NCBI GenBank assembly: GCA_031549725.1
Contig: JAVBPH010000022.1
Location: 1 to 64,000, forward strand
Origin: UBA937 sp031549725
GTDB lineage: Bacteria; Spirochaetota; Spirochaetia; Treponematales; Breznakiellaceae
Reading direction: 5' to 3'
DNA: 64,000 bases
Positions within the stretch are counted from its first letter, which is position 1; each line of letters starts with the position of its first letter. The notes under the pieces were generated by a model. The model had not been told where the DNA came from and did not search any database. It saw nothing but the letters and a program-made list of their open reading frames with translations. Of this stretch, positions 42,883 to 51,958 are shown piece by piece. Both the position numbers and the translations under genes were made by a program.

Positions 42883-43617
42883 TTAATCCTTCAGCGAATA
42901 CCGGATTATCACATTAACCGCTGTTTCCGATTGAAGAACCATATCCAGCGGAAAAATATTTTTCACTAAATTTATTGCCGCCCGGTCCAGAATGGGACTG
43001 CCGGAACTTGAAGAAATGTTGCTTTCTTCAAGTTTCCCCCCGGGGGAAACTTTTATAAATACATCCACCTGCCCTTCAATGTTTCTCCTCCTTGCCAAAG
43101 CAGGATACTGCTTTTCTCTTTCAATCAGAGCATAAATTGTTTCATAAAGCCTGTTTCTTTCTTCGGTTCCGGCAGAATAACCGGAGGTCCCGGCAAAACC
43201 ACCGTATGAGGCCGTTCCCGGTGATAAGCCGGTGCCGGCAACATCCTGGCCGGTCCCGCTGGAAATAGCCAAAGGATTTTCCACGCCCGCAGCAGCCTCT
43301 GAAGTTTCATCTGCGTAGGGCTGAAGGGGAACCGCATTTTCATTTTCAGCAATAATTTTATCTTGTGCCGAGGACCGGAGCAGAAGAAAATTTTCCTGAA
43401 CAGGATCTCCAAGAACAACCCACAAGACCGGGGCCGTTTTCTCTGTTCTGTACAGGTATTGCTCTGAAAAATGAAAAAATAATTCCCCCGCCCCAAGCAA
43501 GGTCAGATTAATAATCAGGCCAATAAAAAACGCCAGACCCAGCCGGCGGCGGTCCGTCAAAACCGTAACTTTTGAGAGATATGTTTTATGATGTTTACCC
43601 GCAGCGAAACTATCCAT
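42883..43617 (-). CDS. tonB: TonB energy-transducing protein
   Basis: A 244-aa inner-membrane protein with an N-terminal helix (LGLAFFIGLIINLTLLGAG, about residues 27-46), a Gly/Ser/Thr-rich periplasmic spacer instead of the usual Pro-rich one, and a C-terminal TonB domain (YPALARRRNIEGQVDVFIKV, SSGSPILDRAAINLVKNIFPL). It passes energy from ExbBD to outer-membrane receptors; no ExbB or ExbD gene is in the window. It lies 73 bp downstream of the receptor gene and is probably in the same transcript. ATG 43617 is chosen over a TTG nine bases upstream. Confidence 0.88.
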   Translation of the reverse strand: MDSFAAGKHHKTYLSKVTVLTDRRRLGLAFFIGLIINLTLLGAGELFFHFSEQYLYRTEKTAPVLWVVLGDPVQENFLLLRSSAQDKIIAENENAVPLQPYADETSEAAAGVENPLAISSGTGQDVAGTGLSPGTASYGGFAGTSGYSAGTEERNRLYETIYALIEREKQYPALARRRNIEGQVDVFIKVSPGGKLEESNISSSSGSPILDRAAINLVKNIFPLDMVLQSETAVNVIIRYSLKD

Positions 43618-43690
43618 AAAAAACAATCACCTACCTGAACCGGTTTGTCCAAAACACCGCTCCTAGGTTTTACGTTTGAATCATCCCGCT

Positions 43691-45655
43691 TTAGAAGCGG
43701 TACTGAACCGACAAATTGAATGCCCTGCCGTTTCCGGGATAATATCCGCTGTCGTTCATCCAATCCTGGTAGGTAACCAGGGGAGCATAGGTTATATTAA
43801 GCAGGTTGCTTCCCTGGAACAATACCAACAGCCGGTAATTATCTTTAATCCAGGTGTATGATATGGATGCTCCAAGTAAAAAGTAATCATCCATTTTAGG
43901 TTGTTCATTGGATAAATCCGATCCCTGGTAGGCTGTTCCCCGGTAATCCATATTGACGCCGATTTTTATATTCCACGGAAGGACAAAGGTCACAACCCCG
44001 GATACCTGATGGGCAGGAACCAGGGGAATTTTCTTTCCTTCATAGAGACCATCAGTGAATTCCGCATCCACAAATGAATAGGTTCCCAGGAGTTCCAGGA
44101 ATGTAAAAGGATTGCTGGACAAACTTACATTTGTTCCAACCCGCCTGGTGCCGTCAAGGTTTTCATTATGCTGGATTGAGGTGTTGTAGGAGATCTCATC
44201 GGTTAAACTCAGATAATAAACATTTGCCCCCAGGGTAAGCCATTTATTCAAACTTGCGCTTACTCCGCCTTCAATGTTAAAACCTTTTTCAGGTTTGAGA
44301 TCATCATTGACATAAAAAACCGGAAAGGTTTCCACCATTTCATCGGTAAAGGGATACCGGAAAAGCGTGGAATATTTTGCATAGATATTAAGCTGTTCAA
44401 CCGGTCTGCAGGCGGTGCCCACTTCGTATACAAAGGCTTGTTTAAGGGTGTCATTGTCTTCCGAATTTACAAAAATAAAATCATACCGGGCTCCGGCATT
44501 AAAACTTACCCTTTTAAAGGGATCAAACCGGGTCACCAGATAATACCCTGAATTGAATTCATTGATTGTCAAATCCGTTGCGGGCGACCCTTCCCTTTTA
44601 ACATCCGGGTAGCTCCCGGCATAAACATTTGCATAATAAAAATCCGCACCAAAGGTTATATTCAGGGGCATTTCTTTTATTTCAAAATTAAAATTTGCCA
44701 TCGGGTGGGCTTCCGCGGTGTTGGTGTTCCGGTTCGTATAACTGAAGTATGAAGCCATATCAACTTCCGTAAATAGTCCCCGGTACAAAAGGGGCAGCTG
44801 TATCTCAACATTATCCGATAGAAGCCATTCAAGCCCTATCCCGGCGGACACATGATACTCGGATGCTTCATCATCCCAATTCAAGGCGGTTGTTGGATCA
44901 TCATCATAATCGGCTTTATAGATTGCCCCGGGCATCTGATAATTGAGGTCCGAAAAACTTCCCCTGATTGAAAGACTCAACCGGTCGCTGAAATCGATGG
45001 TTCCCTGGAGGGTTGCATTGGTCACATCATAGGCGGATCTGTCCCGGTATCCTTTACTGCCGAGATGTTCCGCCGACATGGAAAACCGGCCCCAGCTGGT
45101 ACTTTGCTGGTGGGAAATAGCTTCCTGGTTTTCCCAGAAACTTCCGCCGGACAAAGCAATGCTGGTGGCTTTCTTTCCGCTTTTCTTTGTGATGATATTG
45201 ATCACCCCGGCAACCGCACTGTTTCCGTACCGGACCGATGCGCCGCCGTCAAGAACTTCTATCCTTTCTATGTCCATCAGGGCGATGGCATTCCAGTTGA
45301 TGCTCTTCATGTCCGGATTATTCATCCTGTTTCCATCCACAAGAACAAGAACCCTGCCATAGGCGTTTTCACCAAACCCCCGCATAACAATCTCCTCCGA
45401 TCCCGGACCGGACAAGGGCGCCCGGAACATGATCCCCGGAACGGTCTCCAGGACTTCCACAATAGTGGCAGCCCCGGACTCGGTTATTTCATCCGCAGTA
45501 ATAACCGTAACCGTATTCTGGACAGGCCCGGCTTCTTCCTGGAACTTATCCGCGGTGACATCCACGGAAATGGTTTCTTCGGAAAAAAGGACAGGAGCTG
45601 ATCCTAACAAAAGGACAAGCAGGACTAAATAAAAAAAAGACAATGGGAATTTCAC
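43691..45655 (-). CDS. TonB-dependent outer-membrane receptor, probable cobalamin importer (BtuB-like)
   Basis: A 654-aa beta-barrel protein with signal peptide (FPLSFFYLVLLVLLLGSAPVLFS), a TonB box-like start (EETISVDVTADKF), a plug domain (VEVLETVPGIMFR, VLVDGNRMNNPD, ERIEVLDGGASVRYGNSAVAG) and a barrel ending with the terminal aromatic LSVQYRF. GTG at 45655 is chosen because GAGGAGG lies just upstream. The upstream leader contains a cobalamin riboswitch, so the substrate is most likely vitamin B12 or a relative; the receptor alone would only be called a siderophore/cobalamin type. tonB follows. Specificity is inferred. Confidence 0.88.
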   Translation of the reverse strand: MKFPLSFFYLVLLVLLLGSAPVLFSEETISVDVTADKFQEEAGPVQNTVTVITADEITESGAATIVEVLETVPGIMFRAPLSGPGSEEIVMRGFGENAYGRVLVLVDGNRMNNPDMKSINWNAIALMDIERIEVLDGGASVRYGNSAVAGVINIITKKSGKKATSIALSGGSFWENQEAISHQQSTSWGRFSMSAEHLGSKGYRDRSAYDVTNATLQGTIDFSDRLSLSIRGSFSDLNYQMPGAIYKADYDDDPTTALNWDDEASEYHVSAGIGLEWLLSDNVEIQLPLLYRGLFTEVDMASYFSYTNRNTNTAEAHPMANFNFEIKEMPLNITFGADFYYANVYAGSYPDVKREGSPATDLTINEFNSGYYLVTRFDPFKRVSFNAGARYDFIFVNSEDNDTLKQAFVYEVGTACRPVEQLNIYAKYSTLFRYPFTDEMVETFPVFYVNDDLKPEKGFNIEGGVSASLNKWLTLGANVYYLSLTDEISYNTSIQHNENLDGTRRVGTNVSLSSNPFTFLELLGTYSFVDAEFTDGLYEGKKIPLVPAHQVSGVVTFVLPWNIKIGVNMDYRGTAYQGSDLSNEQPKMDDYFLLGASISYTWIKDNYRLLVLFQGSNLLNITYAPLVTYQDWMNDSGYYPGNGRAFNLSVQYRF

Positions 45656-45734
45656 GGGTCCTCCTCGGGACAATCCTGGACCCCACAATAAACCAAAGGT
45701 ATTACGGAAGATTAGACAAAGGAAGGACTGTTAC

Positions 45735-45925
45735 AAGACCACCTTTTGTCCCCCTCCACGGGAGTCTCAGGCATTGCACAGGGACCGTCTCCCGGCTTCC
45801 GGATCGTTTTACTTGCAGCGCCTTCTTGCTTTCACAATGGCATTTGCTGCTTTCATCCCCGGTTACGGTGGCGGGACCGCTGCGGATTTTAACCGCATTC
45901 CGAAATCCCCATGCCGGATTTTATG
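45735..45925 (-). promoter_or_regulatory. Cobalamin riboswitch
   Basis: Reading the minus strand from about 45917: GGGGATTTCGGAATGCGGTT, AAAATCCGCAGCGG and TCCCGCCACCGTAAC match the conserved core (GGGAA..GGT..AATCC..GC.G.CCCGC.ACTGTAA), and further on GAAGCCGGGAGACGGTCC (B12 box) follows at the usual distance. It lies 80-270 nt upstream of the GTG start of the TonB-dependent receptor, so bound cobalamin should shut the receptor operon off. A complementary pair GACAAAAGG / CCTTTGTC after the B12 box could be part of the switch. Confidence 0.88.
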
Positions 45926-45927
45926 AA

Positions 45928-45963
45928 GGGAACTTCTAAAAACTTCAGTTTTTAGAGATGCCC
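45928..45963. repeat. Short hairpin repeat, family A copy 4
   Basis: GGGAACTTCTAAAAA-CTTCAG-TTTTTAGAGATGCCC, inner stem perfect, outer stem with mismatches. It lies directly upstream of the riboswitch. Confidence 0.8.
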
Positions 45964-46152
45964 TGAACTCAAAATCCGTTTATAATAGGTCTACTATAGA
46001 TGATGCCGGGAGAAAAAGTCAATTGAATGATTTTTTCTGAAGCCTGGAAAAATGATCATCCGCCGGGCAAGTTTAATACTTTTTTGACATATCCCATCAA
46101 AAAGCATCCCGTAAATTTTTGCCTGGGAATAAATATATTTTTTGATTTCCTA

Positions 46153-46181
46153 TTGACATAATAATTGATACAAAATACAAT
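46153..46181 (+). promoter_or_regulatory. Strong sigma-70-type promoter of the TrpX-like importer
   Basis: TTGACA (46153-46158), exactly 17 bp, TACAAT (46176-46181). Start of transcription expected near 46188. Overlaps the long dyad at 46166-46215. Confidence 0.85.
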
Positions 46182-46215
46182 GTTTCTATGAACAGAAACA
46201 TTGTATTTTGTATCA
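46166..46215. promoter_or_regulatory. Perfect 22-bp inverted repeat over the promoter (putative operator)
   Basis: Left arm 46166-46187 (begins TGATACAAAATACAATG) and right arm 46194-46215 are exact reverse complements with a 6-base centre ATGAAC. The left arm covers half of the spacer, the -10 box and the start site; the right arm lies in the leader, just before the AAGGAG ribosome-binding site at 46217-46222. Confidence 0.85.
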
Positions 46216-46229
46216 TAAGGAGTTATACG

Positions 46230-47213
46230 ATGAAATTGAAAACCGCGGGCCTGCTTATTTTCGCCGCAGCATTATTTTTTTCCTGCGGAGCCCGGAAAAC
46301 AGAGAAAACATTAATTGGAATTTCCAAAATTGCCCAGCATGAAGCTCTGGATGCGATTGAACAGGGAATTATCGACCGGCTTAAAGAACAGAACATCGAT
46401 GTACCATACGACCTTCAGAATGCCAACGGGAATGTCAATACCGCTGCACAGATCGCAAACAAATTCAAAAATGAAAGGGTTTCCGTGGCCGTAGGTATTG
46501 CAACACCTGTGGCGGTGGCGCTGGCGAATACCATGAAGGATACTCCGGTGGTTTTTTCCTGTGTCACCGATCCCATTGCTGCGGGACTAGTATCCCAGCT
46601 TGACAAGGGGGAAGGAAATATCACCGGCGTTTCCGATGTTATCCCCACGAAGGACCATATTAAATTATTCCAGGAGCTTGCGGGGATTAAAACCCTGGGG
46701 TACATTTATACATCATCCGAGGCAAATTCAATTTCATCCCTGAAACTGGTGGAGGACGCCTGCAGAACCTACGGCATTGGTCTTGTTACACAGGCAATTT
46801 CCACTTCCGCGGAATTAAAGCAGGCAGCGGAAGCTATTGTAAACCGGGTGGACGGTATTTACCTTACCACCGACAATACCGTCTTTTCCGCTCTGCCAGC
46901 GCTGGTCCAGGTATTCGGCGGTGCAAAAAAACCTATTTTTTCCGGGGATGTTACCGCTGCCATGAACGGAGGCTGCATGATCGCTTCGGGATTTAACTAT
47001 TACAAGGCGGGACTTGCCACGGGGGATATGATCATCGAAATTCTCAACGGCAAAAAACCTGCGGATATTCCGGTGAAGGTCCTTACGGATCCTTCCGAGC
47101 TGGATTTACTTCTTGATTTGGATGCAGCAAAGAACTGCGGCATAGTAATTCCGGAAAACTACATCAGTATGGCATCCAAAATTTACAGTGACGGAAAGTT
47201 AACGGAAAAGTAA
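46230..47213 (+). CDS. ABC importer substrate-binding lipoprotein (COG2984, TrpX-like)
   Basis: A 327-aa lipoprotein (lipobox FFSCG near residue 19) with the COG2984 pattern: IGISKIAQHEALDAIEQGI, DVPYDLQNANGNVNTAAQIA, DTPVVFSCVTDPIAAGLV, GVSDVIPTKDHIKLFQEL, MIASGFNYYKAGLATGDM. The family includes TrpX and similar aromatic amino-acid or tryptophan importers; the ligand here is a guess. ATG 46230 has AAGGAG 7 bp upstream; the frame extends into the dyad loop at 46188, which is not a sensible start. Confidence 0.9.
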   Translation: MKLKTAGLLIFAAALFFSCGARKTEKTLIGISKIAQHEALDAIEQGIIDRLKEQNIDVPYDLQNANGNVNTAAQIANKFKNERVSVAVGIATPVAVALANTMKDTPVVFSCVTDPIAAGLVSQLDKGEGNITGVSDVIPTKDHIKLFQELAGIKTLGYIYTSSEANSISSLKLVEDACRTYGIGLVTQAISTSAELKQAAEAIVNRVDGIYLTTDNTVFSALPALVQVFGGAKKPIFSGDVTAAMNGGCMIASGFNYYKAGLATGDMIIEILNGKKPADIPVKVLTDPSELDLLLDLDAAKNCGIVIPENYISMASKIYSDGKLTEK

Positions 47214-47315
47214 AACCGGAAAAACCATGGGGCTGATTCCGCATATCCGGACCCGAAACCCGGAACTGTATTTGTCCCGGGTTTCCAAATAATTTTTGCC
47301 AACAGGAAACATGCA

Positions 47316-48233
47316 ATGATAACAGGTATTCTTACGGAAGGACTTATTTACAGTATTATGGTTCTCGGTGTATTCATAAGTTACAGGGTTCTCAATTTTG
47401 CGGACCTCACCGTGGACGGGTCCTTCCCCATGGGTGCGGCGATCATGGCGGTTTTTCTTACCAGGGGATACCCGCCCCTGGCAGCTTTGGCCTTTGCCTT
47501 TTTCGGCGGGACCCTGGCAGGCCTTGTTACGGGATTGATCCATACCCGGCTGAAGGTCCCGGACCTGCTTTCGGGTATTCTTACCATGACCATGCTTTAC
47601 TCGATAAACCTGCGGATCATGTCGAACCGGGCCAACGTATCCCTCCTTAGGGTTCCCACGTTATTTACCCGGTTTGCCGAGGGTATCCCGTTCCTGGAAA
47701 GGGATACCGCTATTGTCCTGCTCTGCCTGCTGGTGGTGCTGATTATCAAAGTCCTGATTGATCTTTTCTTTCATACCGATTACGGGTTATCCCTGGGGGC
47801 CCTGGGGGCAAATCCCCAGCTGGTAATTTCCCAGGGAATGAACCCGGACCTGCTTAAGATCAGCGGTATCTGCCTTTCCAACGGGCTTGTGGCGGTGGCA
47901 GGTTCCTTTGCGGCGATGTACCAGGGTTTTGCGGATGTGGCCCTGGGGAGCGGCATGATTGTATCGGGACTGGCATCATTGATGGTGGGGGAATTCCTGA
48001 TCAGGTCAAACCGGATTGGCATACTAACCCTGCGGGTAATTTTTGGTTCCATCCTTTACAGGGGACTCATGTACCTGGCCCGCAACTACGGGTACCGCAT
48101 CAATATGACCGCCAATGACCTGCAGCTCATCACGGGAATACTTATCATCATCTGCATCTTTATTTCCAAAAAGGGATGGCTGAATAATGTATACCGTAAA
48201 AAAGCTCTTAAGGCCGGGAGGAAACCAGAATGA
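47316..48233 (+). CDS. ABC importer permease (COG4120, TrpY-like)
   Basis: Inner-membrane permease (305 aa) with about eight hydrophobic segments and the family pieces YRVLNFADLTVDGSFPMGAA, TGLIHTRLKVPDLLSGILT and GLVAVAGSFAAMYQGFADV. It follows the binding protein by 102 bp and overlaps the ATPase gene by ATGA, giving the usual three-gene importer order. Confidence 0.92.
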   Translation: MITGILTEGLIYSIMVLGVFISYRVLNFADLTVDGSFPMGAAIMAVFLTRGYPPLAALAFAFFGGTLAGLVTGLIHTRLKVPDLLSGILTMTMLYSINLRIMSNRANVSLLRVPTLFTRFAEGIPFLERDTAIVLLCLLVVLIIKVLIDLFFHTDYGLSLGALGANPQLVISQGMNPDLLKISGICLSNGLVAVAGSFAAMYQGFADVALGSGMIVSGLASLMVGEFLIRSNRIGILTLRVIFGSILYRGLMYLARNYGYRINMTANDLQLITGILIIICIFISKKGWLNNVYRKKALKAGRKPE

Positions 48234-49039
48234 TCACCATAAAAAATCTTGGGGTTGTTTTTTCTTCCGGAACCCCCGATGAAAATATTGTGCTGAAAAA
48301 TTTGGGACTGTTTGTTAAGCAGGAGGATTTCATTACCCTGATTGGTTCCAACGGTGCGGGTAAATCAACGCTGTTTAATGCTATTGCGGGAACCATAATT
48401 CCCAATGCGGGACAAATTATTATCGAAAACCCGGAAACAAAAATCACCCGGGATATCACCAGGGACCCGGAGTACAAACGGGCCCGGTATATCGGCCGGA
48501 TTTTCCAGAACCCGCTGATGGGAACCGCCGGCAAAATGACCCTGGCCGACAATATGATGATCTGCCTTAAAAAGGGATATAAAGGATTAAAGATCAGCCT
48601 TAATAAAACCATGAAGGATTATTTCCGGGACAAGCTCCGGATCCTGGACATGGGACTGGAAAACCGCCTGAATGATAATGTGGAGTTATTTTCCGGCGGC
48701 CAGCGGCAGGCATTAACCCTGCTGATGACGGTTTTGTCAAAACCAAGCCTGCTGCTCCTGGATGAACATACCGCGGCCCTGGATCCCAGGAATGCGGAAC
48801 TCATCATGGAACTGACATTGCGGTTTGCGTCGGAATATAATCTTACGGTAATGATGATCACCCACAATATCGGCCATGCGCTGCAATTCGGCAACCGCCT
48901 GGTAATGATGGACCAGGGAGATATTATCCTGGATATTAATGCGGAAGAAAAAGCAAAACTTGAAGCGGACGACATTGTTCAGCGTTTCCGGGATATTAAA
49001 AAACAGGAACTCCTGAATGATGAGATGCTGCTCCGGTAA
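48230..49039 (+). CDS. ABC importer ATPase (COG1101, TrpZ-like)
   Basis: A 269-aa ATPase: Walker A IGSNGAGKSTLFNAIAG, signature LFSGGQRQALTLLM, Walker B LLLLDEHTAALDP and the switch histidine MITHNIGHALQ. In this subfamily the signature LFSGGQRQ is typical. It drives the TrpX-like importer. Followed by 121 bp with no clear terminator before a convergent esterase. Confidence 0.94.
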   Translation: MITIKNLGVVFSSGTPDENIVLKNLGLFVKQEDFITLIGSNGAGKSTLFNAIAGTIIPNAGQIIIENPETKITRDITRDPEYKRARYIGRIFQNPLMGTAGKMTLADNMMICLKKGYKGLKISLNKTMKDYFRDKLRILDMGLENRLNDNVELFSGGQRQALTLLMTVLSKPSLLLLDEHTAALDPRNAELIMELTLRFASEYNLTVMMITHNIGHALQFGNRLVMMDQGDIILDINAEEKAKLEADDIVQRFRDIKKQELLNDEMLLR

Positions 49040-49160
49040 GTATCAGCGATTCTTTTGAAACATGAAGCTCCCGGATGATGCTATTCTTTTCCTGTCTCTG
49101 ATTTGTCCTCATATATCTGCATACCCTGGGATTTTGATAAACCGCAGAAACCCGTTTCCT

Positions 49161-49991
49161 CTATTTGGTTTCAGGATTTACCTGCCCTGCGGGAGCGGCG
49201 GGTGCTGATTCGGGAAAGCAGAAATCAAGGGCCCGTTTAAGGGCTTCATCAAAAAAATACCAGTCATGATTCCCGGAAAATTCTTCATAGTTTATACCGA
49301 TGGACAGTTGTTTCATTTCATCGTTAAACCGTCGGTTGTAATCCAGCAGACTGTCCTCGGTTCCGCAGGAAACATATATTTCAGGATACGACGGGGCATC
49401 CCGCATTTTCTCCGCCAGATAAAGCAGTTCCGCTTCCGGTTTCCAGGTAAACCGTTCCCCGAAGGCTGAACGCAGATCGTTAATAAACTGCCTGCCCCAC
49501 CGGGCAATATATTCCCTTGTGTTGCCGTATTCATTTAATTCAGCGAGAAAATCCTTAAGAAACAGCGGACCCGGCGCCAGGGCGCAGCATGCCTTATACT
49601 GGTTCGGACGGGTAAAGGCACATTTCAGCGCACCATATCCGCCCATGGAAAAACCCATAACGAAGGTATCATCGGCCTTGGAGGAAATATTAAAAACATT
49701 TTTGCAGATCCTGGGCAGTTCCCCGGAAACATAACTAAAATATTTCTGTCCGTACACCATATCGGTATAAAAACTTCTCCCTGCTTCCGGCATAATAAAT
49801 ATACAATGGTATTTGTTTGCATAGGCCGGCAGCATGGTATAATCAACAATACTCGCATTATTGCCGCATATTCCATGAAGAAGATATGCTGTTTTCCATG
49901 GAGTTTTTTTGCTGAAATTATTGGGTACAACTATGGTTATACCCGTATCCATTTCAAGCATTTTAGAGAAAACATGTCCTCTCAATATCAT
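49161..49991 (-). CDS. Alpha/beta-hydrolase esterase (esterase D/tributyrin esterase-like)
   Basis: Serine hydrolase of 276 aa. The nucleophile motif GFSMGGYGALK is near residue 117, with oxyanion-hole region AYLLHGICGNNASI and a C-terminal His in NHDWYFFDEALKRALDFC. It resembles S-formylglutathione hydrolase and tributyrin esterases. ATG 49991 is preceded by AAAGGAG, preferred to the earlier in-frame start at 50021. Cytosolic; substrate unknown. Confidence 0.9.
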   Translation of the reverse strand: MILRGHVFSKMLEMDTGITIVVPNNFSKKTPWKTAYLLHGICGNNASIVDYTMLPAYANKYHCIFIMPEAGRSFYTDMVYGQKYFSYVSGELPRICKNVFNISSKADDTFVMGFSMGGYGALKCAFTRPNQYKACCALAPGPLFLKDFLAELNEYGNTREYIARWGRQFINDLRSAFGERFTWKPEAELLYLAEKMRDAPSYPEIYVSCGTEDSLLDYNRRFNDEMKQLSIGINYEEFSGNHDWYFFDEALKRALDFCFPESAPAAPAGQVNPETK

Positions 49992-50013
49992 GGGGAGCTC
50001 CTTTCTTATATTA

Positions 50014-50050
50014 GGGAACAACTAAAAACTTCAGTTTTTAGTAGTTTTCC
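50014..50050. repeat. Short hairpin repeat, family A copy 5
   Basis: GGGAACAACTAAAAA-CTTCAG-TTTTTAGTAGTTTTCC. The ACAACT / AGTAGT segment differs from other copies on both sides of the stem. Confidence 0.8.
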
Positions 50051-50114
50051 TTAGATGTACCATGGAGAAACTTTTTTATTTCGTTATAGATGAAGAAATA
50101 AAAATTTCTCCGGG

Positions 50115-50152
50115 GGCACCTCTAAAAATCCAACCGAGTTTTTAGAGGTGCC
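50115..50152. repeat. Short hairpin repeat, family A copy 6
   Basis: Perfect 14-bp stem GGCACCTCTAAAAA / TTTTTAGAGGTGCC with loop TCCAACCGAG, a different loop from the CTTCAG of the others. 65 bp from copy 5. Confidence 0.85.
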
Positions 50153-50236
50153 ATTATTCTATATCTCCGGAGTAAATATGTGAACCTCCAAAAGAGTATC
50201 CGCGGGATTAAATTATGTTTAAGCATGTTCTTCACG

Positions 50237-50304
50237 GGTCCCTTCGATGCTTAGAGAGCCCCAGGGACCGGGAGTTCCCGGTGGTTGAGGCTCCCGAAAC
50301 CACC
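50237..50304. repeat. Two-hairpin repeat, family B copy 7
   Basis: GGTCCCTTCGATGCTTAGAG, AGCCCCAGGGACCGG, then GGTGGTTGAGGCTCCCGAAACCACC. The left loop is expanded as in copy 6. The rest of 49992-50494 shows no gene. Confidence 0.8.
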
Positions 50305-50494
50305 TGCAGATACGGGTTTATTCTTCATTGAGCCCCGAGGGTCTTATGGTATTTGCAAAAAACAAATATTTATGAAGCCATCTTTATTATCTATGGAGAT
50401 CCAGGGTCTTGTCCTCACCAGATATATAGGATATTGTTTTTCTGGAAAAAACTGGCCGCGCATGCATCCGCAGCGGCCATTAAAGCTTTTATTC

Positions 50495-51958
50495 ATGAAA
50501 TGGTATCAGGTGATTCGGAAAACATTCTTTTTTATTTTTCTCTTAATGTGTGGTTTTTCCTGCGGACTTTTTGCTGAGGAAGTTAAAAGCTATGAAACTC
50601 TGCTGACGGGATATCAGAAACTCGCCCCGGAACGGACTAAGCTGGATATCCTGAAAGAAATGGCAGCCATTGATCTGCAAAGGTTCGCAGCTGAAACGGG
50701 TCTGTCCTTTTCGGTTCATTCGGGGGATACGGTTTTCAATTTTTCATCCTCCGATCTGTATATTAATACCGAACCGGGAATTGAAATGAACATCCCCGGT
50801 TTCAGGGATACCAGCGCGTCCCTGAAGGTACCGCTGCAAACGGTGAATGGTGCGGATACGCAATATGGTTTGGACCTGTCCCTCAAAACCGGACTTATAA
50901 GCAGGCGGACCATTACGCACCAGGCGGGGATGGAAGAAAAGAAGCGGGTCTTTATCAAAACCCTGAGGGACATTGAATTGTGGGAACTGGCTGCGGAAAT
51001 AGAATTCTGCCGGATCCTGCAGGAGCTTCTCACGTATCAGAATACCATGCTCGAAGCCCAGGGGGATATGCTCCTGGCGTTTTATGATTTGGAGGAAAAG
51101 CGGGTACAGGGATATGGTACTTCCAGTGTGGTCCTGCGGACCGCGGAACTAAAACTCAAAACCAGGGAACGGGAACTGCTGGAAGCCCAGAGAAACCTGG
51201 CGGTGGTTCTTGAGGAATTTGCCAGGGACTGCGGTGTACCCCAGGCGGGAATCCCGGCTTCTATACCCGAAGAAAAGTTGATATCCATATTGTCGTTTAA
51301 TCCTGAACAGTTTGCGGAACTGGACGATGCCCGGTGGATATATAAAGAAAACAGCCTTATCAGAAAAGCCGCAAACAAACAGGTTCTGCTGGATGGTACA
51401 GCGGGTTATTCCTGGACCAGTTCATCCTTCGGGAGGAACAACAGTTTTCTGAGCCATGAAGGATCCGCGGTGAACGGTGGCCTGGGGTTAAACATCAATG
51501 AAAGCACCCTCTATGCGGGGGTTTCGGTTCCCCTGGAAAATCCTTCGGAACCTACCCTGACCGTAGCATTCAGCTGGAGGCCATGGGGATCAATTATTTC
51601 AAAACTGGATAAACAGCTCCGTTCCCTGGAGGCCTCCAGGGAACTGGAAAATATTGCCCAGGCGGAACGTACTTACAGGGATTTGGTAATTCAATTTAAC
51701 CGGAAGAAGGGAAACCTGGAATGGCAGCAGTCGGTCTATGACGAGGAAGCGGAACTGTACCGGCAGAATGCGGAAGAACAGAAGCGGTGGTTTGACCAGG
51801 GCATCATCCGCCAGACGGATTACCTGGATGCCCAAACGGATTATCTTCTGTCCCTGAACCGGGTACTTTCCGCCAGCATTGAACGGAGACTTTACAATCT
51901 TGAGGTAAAATCCCTTTTTATACCCCAGACAACCGAGGAGTATCAAAATGAAAAATAG
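50495..51958 (+). CDS. TolC-family outer-membrane efflux protein
   Basis: Outer-membrane channel component (487 aa) with a signal peptide (MKWYQVIRKTFFFIFLLMCGFSCGLFA), long coiled-coil helices (ELLEAQRNLAVVLEEFARDC; YRQNAEEQKRWFDQGIIRQTDYLDAQTDYLLSLN) and beta segments. The frame extends to 50285 into the family-B repeat, which is not coding. First gene of a four-gene export operon; its last codons overlap the adaptor gene by 11 bp. Confidence 0.82.
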   Translation: MKWYQVIRKTFFFIFLLMCGFSCGLFAEEVKSYETLLTGYQKLAPERTKLDILKEMAAIDLQRFAAETGLSFSVHSGDTVFNFSSSDLYINTEPGIEMNIPGFRDTSASLKVPLQTVNGADTQYGLDLSLKTGLISRRTITHQAGMEEKKRVFIKTLRDIELWELAAEIEFCRILQELLTYQNTMLEAQGDMLLAFYDLEEKRVQGYGTSSVVLRTAELKLKTRERELLEAQRNLAVVLEEFARDCGVPQAGIPASIPEEKLISILSFNPEQFAELDDARWIYKENSLIRKAANKQVLLDGTAGYSWTSSSFGRNNSFLSHEGSAVNGGLGLNINESTLYAGVSVPLENPSEPTLTVAFSWRPWGSIISKLDKQLRSLEASRELENIAQAERTYRDLVIQFNRKKGNLEWQQSVYDEEAELYRQNAEEQKRWFDQGIIRQTDYLDAQTDYLLSLNRVLSASIERRLYNLEVKSLFIPQTTEEYQNEK

